From Oscillospiraceae bacterium (GTDB lineage: Bacteria; Bacillota; Clostridia; Oscillospirales; Ruminococcaceae), in the NCBI GenBank assembly GCA_017440425.1, contig JAFSHJ010000243.1, positions 1-11,890 on the forward strand: a stretch of 11,890 bases of DNA, given 5' to 3'. Under the pieces are notes generated by a model that saw only the letters and a program-made list of their open reading frames with translations, was not told the origin of the DNA and did not search any database. Position 1 is the first letter of the stretch; each line of letters begins with the position of its first letter. Made by a program: the position numbers and the translations under genes. Shown here in pieces: positions 6,494 through 11,890 of the stretch.

Positions 6494-6602
6494 CGAGAGC
6501 GTTTTCAGGATAATTTTGGCATTTTCATTGTTTTTTGCACGCATATTTCCCACTTTTAAGGAAATGCTACATATAACTGAATAATTTTAGGGAGGTAACA
6601 AT

Positions 6603-7190
6603 ATGGAACTTAGAAACAGCCTGACTTTTCAAAACCTTATAAACGCCTTTGCGGGCGAAACTCAGGCACACGTGAGATATCAGCTGCTTGCGGCAACTGC
6701 CAAAGACAAGGGATTGTTTGAACTGGAGAAAACCGTTCAGGTGTTGGTGAGAAATGAATACACCCACGCACGGATGTTTTACACCGCAATTCAATCTGCC
6801 GACACAAACACCTTTGCAAACCTGAACGTCTGCAGCGGCTATCCCTTTAAGGAGAAATGGGATTTTGTGAAAAACTTTGAATTTGCCGCCCAAAACGAAA
6901 ACGATGAGGCAAACTTCATCTATCCCTCATTTGCGCAGACAGCCAAAGACGAGGGACTCACCAACATTGCGGATTTGTTTGAACGCATTGCGCAGGTGGA
7001 AAACTGCCACATGAATCAGCTCAACGAGCTGCGCAACCAGCTGCAGGATTCCACCATGTACAACCGTGCCACACCCGTCAAATGGAAATGCAGCGAATGC
7101 GGATATGAGGAGACCCTGAATCAGGCCTGGGATATCTGTCCGCTGTGCAAATCGCCCCAGGGATATGTTATGCTGGAGCTGCCGGAATAA
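6603..7190 (+). CDS. rbr: Rubrerythrin
   Basis: Non-haem iron peroxidase that reduces hydrogen peroxide to water in anaerobes, fed with electrons by rubredoxin or NADH-linked reductases; cytosolic. Residues 1-150 form the ferritin-like four-helix diiron domain with ligands Glu19, Glu52, His55 (ExxH), Glu99, Glu102, Glu133 and His136 (ExxH). Residues 158-195 form a rubredoxin-like domain with Cys163-X2-Cys166 and Cys179-X2-Cys182. The spacings match Desulfovibrio rubrerythrin. Length (195) is typical. AGGGAGGT lies 6 bases before the ATG. The gene is divergent from nadA and ends at its own terminator, so it appears monocistronic. Upstream (6494-6588) I find no convincing promoter; TATAAC at 6572-6577 is a weak -10 candidate lacking a good -35. 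Peroxide (PerR-type) control is typical of the family but no clear box was seen. Confidence 0.97.
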   Translation: MELRNSLTFQNLINAFAGETQAHVRYQLLAATAKDKGLFELEKTVQVLVRNEYTHARMFYTAIQSADTNTFANLNVCSGYPFKEKWDFVKNFEFAAQNENDEANFIYPSFAQTAKDEGLTNIADLFERIAQVENCHMNQLNELRNQLQDSTMYNRATPVKWKCSECGYEETLNQAWDICPLCKSPQGYVMLELPE

Positions 7191-7195
7191 CACAA

Positions 7196-7232
7196 AAACA
7201 GCCCACAGATCCGTTGGATCCGTAGGCTGTTT
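7196..7232. terminator. Bidirectional terminator between rbr and the uxa operon
   Basis: AAACAGCC (7196-7203) pairs with GGCTGTTT (7225-7232). Inside, AC/GT and GATCC/GGATC extend the stem with two single-base mismatches to a GTT loop. A T-rich run (GTTTTT) follows on the plus strand and five T residues lie at the stem end on the minus strand. It lies 5 bases after the rbr stop and 19 bases past the end of the convergent oxidoreductase gene. Confidence 0.88.
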
Positions 7233-7251
7233 GTTTTTATGTATTGTTAAA

Positions 7252-8493
7252 TTACTCGCCGAGGAGCTCCCAGATATCCACAATTCTGCCCTCTTTGATG
7301 GAGACGTTGGCAGCTGCGCCGATCATGATGGATTCTGCGCCTGCCATTGTGCCGGCTGCGTGACCCATGGGGTCGGGAACATTCTCAAGGAAGAGCATCT
7401 TGCGAAGACGTACATCGCCGCCGCCGTGTCCGCCCTTAGCCTTGGTTACACGGTACTCGGTAACGTTGCCCTGAAGATCGTAGAACTTGATGGCATCGTA
7501 AACGGGGTTGACTTCCGGTCCGGTTTCGGGGAGGAATGCCTCAAGGCGGCCCTTGGAGCCGTTGATAGCAACTCTCCAGCCCTCGTAAGCGCAGGTTGCG
7601 TTGAGGGAGTAGGTCATCATTGTGCCGTTGTCATAGCTGACGTTCAGGCTCATGGTATCGTAGATGTCGATATCATCGGCATAGATGCAGTTATCTTTGA
7701 TGTAGCCGTCCTTATCCTCGTTGGCTGCATAGAACTCTTTTTCGAAATCGCTCAGCTTGTAATAGAACTGACATTTATCTGCGAATTCGCAGTTGCGGCA
7801 GTTGGTTCCACGCATACCGTCGGCATATTTTTTGCTGCCCTCTGCGCCGTAGAGGTTGAGCTTACCGAATGCGGAAACCTTCATGGGTTTCTGTCCGATC
7901 CACCAGTTGATCATATCGAAATGGTGGGTGGATTTGTGAACAAGAAGACCGCCGCTCTTTGCCATGCGGGAGTTCCAGCGTCTGAAATAGCTGGTGCCGT
8001 GTGCGCCGTAGGACATATTTCTGTCAAGCAGCCATTCAAAATGAACGCTGAAAACATCGCCGAGAATACCGGAATCTATGATCTCTTTAATCTTTGTTGT
8101 GAAAGGAGCATAGCGGTAGTTGAAGGTAACGGTCACCTTGTGTCCGCTCTTCTTCTCTGCATCAAGGATGTCCTTGCAGCGCTTGGCATCAATGGTCATG
8201 GGCTTTTCGGTGACAACGTCGCAGCCGGCTTCCAAAGAACGAATTATGTAATCACTGTGGTAAGCATCAACTGTTGTAACGAGAACAACATCCGGCTTAA
8301 CGGTGTTGAGCATTTCGTCAAAATCGTAAAATGCGGGCATTTCGCAGCGTTTTGCAACATAATCCGCACGACCGGGGTTGATATCGTAAACGCCGCAAAG
8401 CTCTACTTCGTTTGCAAACTCATTTTTCATCGGGAGGGCAAACATACCCAGCATTCTCTGGCTGGCGCCTGCAAATACATACTTTTTCTTCAT
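7252..8493 (-). CDS. Gfo/Idh/MocA family oxidoreductase with a four-cysteine insertion, substrate unknown
   Basis: NAD(P)-dependent sugar or cyclitol dehydrogenase family protein, cytosolic, 413 residues. The N-terminal Rossmann domain (1-125) has a modified glycine motif, GASQRMLG (9-16), in place of GxGxxG, then the acidic strand end GVYDINP (Asp37) and the family's VTEKPM (Glu96, Lys97, Pro98). The C-terminal alpha/beta domain carries the likely catalytic KSTHHFDMINWW (His190, His191, Asp193). Between the domains' strands, residues 230-270 hold Cys232-X2-Cys235-X5-Cys241 and Cys269; comparable cysteine insertions occur in some gut-bacterial members and probably bind a metal, as inference. 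It is the third gene of uxaB-uxaA, 63 bases after uxaA with no terminator between and an AGAAAGG ribosome binding site. That suggests a sugar acid or related substrate, but sequence alone does not settle it. Confidence 0.88.
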   Translation of the reverse strand: MKKKYVFAGASQRMLGMFALPMKNEFANEVELCGVYDINPGRADYVAKRCEMPAFYDFDEMLNTVKPDVVLVTTVDAYHSDYIIRSLEAGCDVVTEKPMTIDAKRCKDILDAEKKSGHKVTVTFNYRYAPFTTKIKEIIDSGILGDVFSVHFEWLLDRNMSYGAHGTSYFRRWNSRMAKSGGLLVHKSTHHFDMINWWIGQKPMKVSAFGKLNLYGAEGSKKYADGMRGTNCRNCEFADKCQFYYKLSDFEKEFYAANEDKDGYIKDNCIYADDIDIYDTMSLNVSYDNGTMMTYSLNATCAYEGWRVAINGSKGRLEAFLPETGPEVNPVYDAIKFYDLQGNVTEYRVTKAKGGHGGGDVRLRKMLFLENVPDPMGHAAGTMAGAESIMIGAAANVSIKEGRIVDIWELLGE

Positions 8494-8556
8494 AATTACA
8501 CGGCCTTTCTCATATTGAGGTTAGGTTTATGTTTTAAATCTTAAAAGCAAACCGAC

Positions 8557-9978
8557 TTAAAGTGTTACACCGGATCTGTAGATGCAGAAATCTCTTGCTC
8601 CGTTGATCTCCGTTTTGGTTTTTGTCTCACCGGAAGCAACGCTGACGATATAATCAAACAGCTCGCCGCAGACAGTTTCCATATCGTTGCCTTCCAGCAA
8701 TCTTCCTGCGTTGAAGTCTATCCAGCACTTTTTCTTCTCTGCAAGTCTGGAGTTGGTTGCAATTTTAACAACGGGTGCCGGAGCGCCGAAGGGTGTGCCT
8801 CTGCCGGTGGTGAAGAGGGTTATCTGTGCGCCGGAGACAACTTCGCTGGTGGCGGAAACAAGGTCGTTTCCGGGACCTTCCAGCAGGTTGAGACCCTTGA
8901 CAGACACCTGCTCACCATAGCTGAGCACGCCTGCAACGGGAGATGTGCCGCCCTTGAAGGTGCAGCCGAGGGACTTCTCTTCAAGTGTGGAGATTCCGCC
9001 TGCCTTGTTGCCGGGAGAGGGATTCTCGTAAACCTCACAGCCGTGGGCAATGAAGTTTTCCTTGCAGCGGTTTATCATAGAAACGGTTTTATCAAACAGC
9101 TCCTCTGTGCGGCAGCGGGACATAAGGATGGTCTCTGCACCGAACATTTCGGGAACCTCTGTGAGGATGACGGAGCCGCCCATTGCAACCAGCTTATCTG
9201 CAAAGTGACCTACCAACGGGTTGGCGGTGAGGCCGGAGAAACCGTCGGAGCCGCCGCATTTGAGACCTACAACCAGCTCGCTCACGGGGAATTCCTGACG
9301 CTTGATCTTGCTTGCGTATTCAACAAGCTCTTCCACCAGCTTGCAGGCAGTTTCAACCTCGTCTGTCTCGTCCTGGCAGATCATAAATTTAACTCTGTTG
9401 TCGTCCCATTCGCCGAGACGGGCTTTAACCTTATCCATCTGTGTGTTTTCGCAGCCAAGACCCATAACGAGAACACCGCCTGCGTTGGGGTGTCTTATAA
9501 GACCTACGATTGCATCGAGAGTGTGTTCTGCATCGTCACCAAGCTGGGAGCAGCCGTAGGGATGGGTGTATGCGTGAACGCCGTCTATGCCTTCAATCTC
9601 TTTGGCAAAACGTTTTTCAACGGCTCTTGCGGATGCGTTTACACAACCCACTGTGGGAACGATCCATATCTCGTTGCGGATACCGGGACGTCCTGTGGGA
9701 CGGGGATATCCCATAAATGTTCTTGCGGGAAGGCTTTCCAGCTCGGAGAAATTGGGAGTATAGCTGTACTCCAGAATTCCGTGGAGACCGGATTTAAGGT
9801 TGTGGGTGTGCACCCACTCCCCTGCCTTTATATCTGTTGTGGCAACACCGATGGGATAGCCGTATTTGATTATCTGCTCACCGCATTTGATATCTCTTGC
9901 GGCAAGCTTGTGACCAGCCTGCTCGCCGGAGAGCATTACCTCTACGTTATCGCCGGAGTATATTTTCATTTTTTCCAT
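8557..9978 (-). CDS. uxaA: Altronate dehydratase
   Basis: UxaA/GarD family dehydratase converting D-altronate to 2-keto-3-deoxy-D-gluconate in galacturonate catabolism; iron-dependent, cytosolic. The 473-residue protein has the fused two-part build: an N-terminal SAF-type domain (about 1-75) and the catalytic region. The latter starts at GYPRPTGRPGIRNE (90-103) and includes VPTVGCVN (Cys112), THPYGCSQLGDD (Cys143), GLGCENTQ (Cys177) and LKCGGSDGFSGLTANP (Cys242). The family also contains galactarate dehydratase; altronate is favoured by length and by uxaB lying immediately upstream, 36 bases away. The start at 9978 has only a weak GAGACAG ribosome binding site; a second ATG three codons later has none, so 9978 was kept. 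No sign of damage. Confidence 0.92.
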   Translation of the reverse strand: MEKMKIYSGDNVEVMLSGEQAGHKLAARDIKCGEQIIKYGYPIGVATTDIKAGEWVHTHNLKSGLHGILEYSYTPNFSELESLPARTFMGYPRPTGRPGIRNEIWIVPTVGCVNASARAVEKRFAKEIEGIDGVHAYTHPYGCSQLGDDAEHTLDAIVGLIRHPNAGGVLVMGLGCENTQMDKVKARLGEWDDNRVKFMICQDETDEVETACKLVEELVEYASKIKRQEFPVSELVVGLKCGGSDGFSGLTANPLVGHFADKLVAMGGSVILTEVPEMFGAETILMSRCRTEELFDKTVSMINRCKENFIAHGCEVYENPSPGNKAGGISTLEEKSLGCTFKGGTSPVAGVLSYGEQVSVKGLNLLEGPGNDLVSATSEVVSGAQITLFTTGRGTPFGAPAPVVKIATNSRLAEKKKCWIDFNAGRLLEGNDMETVCGELFDYIVSVASGETKTKTEINGARDFCIYRSGVTL

Positions 9979-10014
9979 AGCGCTGTCTCTTTTCTGTTGT
10001 TTTATAGCTGATGA

Positions 10015-11460
10015 TCAAGCCAAAAGCTTTTCAATGGCTGCCTTTGCGCCCATTGTGCGGATATCTTCAAGAGCTGCTGCGGCATAATCTGCAAAGCCGT
10101 TGAGTTCGCCAAGGTTCATGCCCCAGAAATCTTCACGGGCAACCAGCTTGGCAATGAGCTCTGCGGAGGAAAGGGCGCTGTTTTCTGCAAAGAACTCGAT
10201 AACAGCGGCATCATCGCGTACTTCGTATTTTACGCCGTCTCTCTCGCCCTTGGAATAGAATGCTGCGAGAGCTGCAAAGGAGAATGTGAGCACTTCGGGA
10301 AGCTTGCCGTTGGTGTTTACATAGTCGATGACGGAGGGCAGAACTCTTGCACGCCACTTGGAAACGGAGTTGAGGGCGATGGAGAGCAGCTGATGACGGA
10401 TGAACGGATTTTCAAAGCGTTCCATAACGGATGCTGCAAATGCCTTTACCTCTTCGAGGGGCAGCGGAACGAGGGGAACGATCTCATCGAATACTGCGCG
10501 GTCGATATATTTGCGCATAAGGGTATCTGCCATGCAGTCGCCTACTGTGTCGAGACCTGCAAGATATGCGCCGAGAACGAGGGAGGTGTGTGCGCCGTTG
10601 AGAACACGTACCTTTCTCTCTCTGTAGGGTTTGATGTTATCGGTGAACACAACCGGCATACCTGCTTTATCCAACGGAAGTTCTGCTTTAACTTCGTCAA
10701 TTCTGTCGGATGCAATTACCCACAGACCGAAAGGCTCGCCTATATCCATAAGATCGTCGTCGTAGCCTGCTTTTTCGCAGAGAGCTTCTTTTTCGTCACG
10801 GGGATTACCGGTAACGATCCTGTCAACCAGGGTGTTGCAGAAGATGTTGCACTCGTTCACCCAAGCGATGAAGTTTTCTTCAAGACCCCAAAGCTTTGCA
10901 AGGGAGTTTACGCACTCTTTGAGCTTTGCGCCGTTGGTATCGATGAGTTCAACGGGAAGCATGATGAGACCTTTATCTGCAGCGCCGTTGAATGCTTTCC
11001 AACGGAGATAGAGCATTTTGGTGAGCTTACCGGGATAGGTTGCGGGAGGCTCAAGCTCAAATTTATCGGTATCGTCAAACACGATGCCTGCCTCTGTGGT
11101 GTTGGAAACAACAAAACGCAGAGTATCAAGACAAGCTGTCTCGCACATATGAGCGTAATCTTCACGGGCATCCATAACCTCGGCGATGCTCTTTATAATG
11201 CGGCTCTCGTTGATGGTCTTGCCTTCGGATACACCTCTGAGGATGAGGGTGTATATGTTGTCCTGCTTTTTAAATGCATCAAGATTGCCGTAATCAATGG
11301 GTTTTACAATGGCTACGCCTGCATCGAAATCCACTTTTTCGTTTGCAACGTCGATCATGTAATCTACGAATGCACGCAGGAAGTTGCCTTCACCAAACTG
11401 CATAAATTTAACAGTGTGTTTTTCGGCTTTGTAAAGGTCAATAATATTGGGTCTGCTCAT
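10015..11460 (-). CDS. uxaB: Tagaturonate reductase (altronate oxidoreductase)
   Basis: NADH-dependent enzyme of the polyol-specific long-chain dehydrogenase (mannitol dehydrogenase) family, reducing D-tagaturonate to D-altronate; cytosolic. The 481 residues are the normal UxaB length. Diagnostic are the N-terminal nucleotide-binding KFMQFGEGNFLRAF (18-31), VVSNTTEAG in the Rossmann domain, and the catalytic signature KVRVLNGAHTS with Lys283, Asn288 and His291, followed by the helical C-terminal domain (ENPFIRHQLLSIALNS). The start has GGGAGGT upstream at good spacing. As first gene of uxaB-uxaA-oxidoreductase it lies behind a strong promoter with a cre-like palindrome at the start site, so carbon catabolite or substrate control is likely. 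The alternative, fructuronate reductase UxuB or mannitol dehydrogenase, is less likely because uxaA follows. Confidence 0.94.
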   Translation of the reverse strand: MSRPNIIDLYKAEKHTVKFMQFGEGNFLRAFVDYMIDVANEKVDFDAGVAIVKPIDYGNLDAFKKQDNIYTLILRGVSEGKTINESRIIKSIAEVMDAREDYAHMCETACLDTLRFVVSNTTEAGIVFDDTDKFELEPPATYPGKLTKMLYLRWKAFNGAADKGLIMLPVELIDTNGAKLKECVNSLAKLWGLEENFIAWVNECNIFCNTLVDRIVTGNPRDEKEALCEKAGYDDDLMDIGEPFGLWVIASDRIDEVKAELPLDKAGMPVVFTDNIKPYRERKVRVLNGAHTSLVLGAYLAGLDTVGDCMADTLMRKYIDRAVFDEIVPLVPLPLEEVKAFAASVMERFENPFIRHQLLSIALNSVSKWRARVLPSVIDYVNTNGKLPEVLTFSFAALAAFYSKGERDGVKYEVRDDAAVIEFFAENSALSSAELIAKLVAREDFWGMNLGELNGFADYAAAALEDIRTMGAKAAIEKLLA

Positions 11461-11503
11461 GTTTTTACCTCCCGTTATATATAGAAAAATATTCTCACAA
11501 ACT

Positions 11504-11517
11504 TGTAAGCAGTTACA
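11504..11517. promoter_or_regulatory. cre-like palindrome at the uxaB transcription start
   Basis: TGTAAGCAGTTACA is a 14-bp palindrome with TGTAA/TTACA arms. It differs at one position (central A instead of G) from the catabolite-responsive element consensus TGWAANCGNTNWCA recalled for CcpA. It lies over the predicted uxaB transcription start (near 11514), a repressing position. A LacI-family hexuronate regulator could equally use it, because these proteins share this half-site style. Confidence 0.55.
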
Positions 11518-11520
11518 TTA

Positions 11521-11549
11521 AGTATAACACATAACCCCCGATTTATCAA
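11521..11549 (-). promoter_or_regulatory. Sigma-A-type promoter of the uxaB-uxaA operon
   Basis: On the minus strand TTGATA (11549-11544), a 17-base spacer and TATACT (11526-11521) form a near-consensus promoter with an extended -10 (TGT before the -10 box). Predicted transcription starts near 11514, leaving about 54 bases of leader before uxaB. Confidence 0.82.
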
Positions 11550-11605
11550 GTATTTTTGACCAAACCATCCATTTAAACAAGTTTTTTCACTTTGTTTTTT
11601 CCCCG

Positions 11606-11634
11606 TTGCAACAACCCATTAATTATGATATAAT
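11606..11634 (+). promoter_or_regulatory. Sigma-A-type promoter of birA
   Basis: TTGCAA (11606-11611), 17 bases and a perfect TATAAT (11629-11634), preceded by TGA as in an extended -10, lie 35 bases before the birA ATG. It is divergent from the uxaB promoter, with 56 bases between the two -35 boxes. Confidence 0.85.
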
Positions 11635-11639
11635 CATAA
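11623..11639. repeat. Short palindrome over the birA -10 box
   Basis: TTATGAT (11623-11629) and ATCATAA (11633-11639) are perfect 7-bp inverted arms around ATA. They contain the -10 hexamer, so this may be an operator, but A/T-rich palindromes around TATAAT also arise by chance. Confidence 0.35.
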
Positions 11640-11669
11640 CAATCATTCTGCTGTCTATGGAGAAGTTTT

Positions 11670-11890
11670 ATGCCCAAAACCGGAGAATTGCTTGATAAAA
11701 ACAGAATAATATCTCTGCTGCCTGACGGACTCAAGGACATTGACCTCTGTATTTTTGACTGCGTTGATTCCACAAACAATCTGGCAAAAAAGCTTATTCT
11801 CGATGGTGCTGCAAAGTTCACCGCCGTTATTGCGGAACAACAAACCGCAGGCCGCGGCCGTCTTGGCAGAAGCTTCTATTCTCCTGCCAA
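11670..11890 (+). CDS. birA: Biotin-[acetyl-CoA-carboxylase] ligase, 5' part only
   Basis: The first 73 complete codons of a gene cut by the window edge. Biotin protein ligase activates biotin to biotinyl-AMP and attaches it to carboxylase carrier domains. The visible part starts the catalytic domain: VDSTNNLAKK (33-42), where the SerThrAsn triplet contacts biotin, then EQQTAGRGRLGR with the biotinyl-AMP loop Gly-Arg-Gly-Arg, and SFYSPA. Only about 25 residues precede the first catalytic strand, so no N-terminal DNA-binding domain exists; this is the monofunctional (class I) type and should not act as the biotin repressor. The ATG has GGAG 7 bases upstream and a promoter at 11606-11634. The rest of the enzyme lies beyond 11890. 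Confidence 0.92.
   Translation, partial: MPKTGELLDKNRIISLLPDGLKDIDLCIFDCVDSTNNLAKKLILDGAAKFTAVIAEQQTAGRGRLGRSFYSPA

Noticed and set aside
7165..8544. 459-codon open frame on the plus strand opposite the oxidoreductase
   Set aside because: It starts inside the end of rbr, runs through the bidirectional terminator and mirrors a well-supported gene; no family features.
9043..10011. 322-codon open frame on the plus strand opposite uxaA
   Set aside because: Antisense shadow; uxaA carries clear family motifs in the same DNA.
10393..11484. 363-codon open frame on the plus strand opposite uxaB
   Set aside because: Antisense shadow of uxaB; no start signals and no recognisable motif.
11550..11605. 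A/T-rich stretch between the divergent uxaB and birA promoters
   Set aside because: Searched for hairpins, terminators and further promoters; TTGACC at 11556 has no -10 partner and nothing else stands out.
11657..11695. 12-codon ORF overlapping the birA start
   Set aside because: Its ATG overlaps the birA ribosome binding site in another frame and has no Shine-Dalgarno of its own.
11573..11821. Minus-strand 82-codon frame at the right end
   Set aside because: It lies opposite birA and its promoter; the birA frame has DSTN and GRGRLGR motifs, and this frame has nothing recognisable.

Overview
The window looks like chromosomal DNA from a low-to-mid GC anaerobic Firmicute, probably a Clostridia/Oscillospiraceae-type gut bacterium. 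Supporting signs are strong AGGAGG-type ribosome binding sites, consensus sigma-A promoters, a NiaR regulator attached to nadABC, a rubrerythrin, a cofactor-independent phosphoglycerate mutase and a Firmicutes-type hexuronate (uxaB-uxaA) operon. The species assignment is inference. No mobile elements, CRISPR arrays, tRNAs or rRNAs were seen.

Layout, left to right. (1) 47-2356, plus strand: tpiA and gpmI, two glycolytic genes at the end of an operon that begins outside the window, closed by a hairpin terminator at 2374-2407. (2) 2437-2833, plus strand: a self-contained transcription unit with a consensus promoter, a 5' leader carrying an 11-bp hairpin, a 73-residue membrane-anchored acidic cysteine-rich protein of unknown function, and a terminator. 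(3) 6478 down to 2848, minus strand: nadA-nadB-nadC-niaR, de novo NAD synthesis from aspartate plus its niacin-responsive repressor. It is driven by a consensus promoter whose -35 box lies inside a perfect 9-bp inverted repeat, a likely NiaR operator. (4) 6603-7190, plus strand: rubrerythrin, divergent from nadA, ended by a bidirectional terminator at 7196-7232. (5) 11549 down to 7252, minus strand: uxaB-uxaA-Gfo/Idh/MocA oxidoreductase, a hexuronate (tagaturonate to altronate to KDG) branch with a promoter and a near-cre palindrome at the start site. (6) 11606-11890, plus strand: promoter and 5' end of birA (biotin protein ligase), divergent from uxaB and cut by the window edge.

How it works together. 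TpiA and GpmI are core glycolysis. NadA, NadB and NadC make nicotinate mononucleotide from aspartate and dihydroxyacetone phosphate, and the last gene, niaR, probably closes a feedback loop on the operon promoter. UxaB and UxaA convert tagaturonate to 2-keto-3-deoxygluconate. The isomerase, kinase and aldolase that complete this route are not in the window. The third gene of that operon is an oxidoreductase of unknown substrate with an inserted four-cysteine cluster. Most of the window is ordinary metabolism. The least explained items are the small Cys/Asp-rich membrane protein with its structured leader and the cysteine-bearing oxidoreductase.
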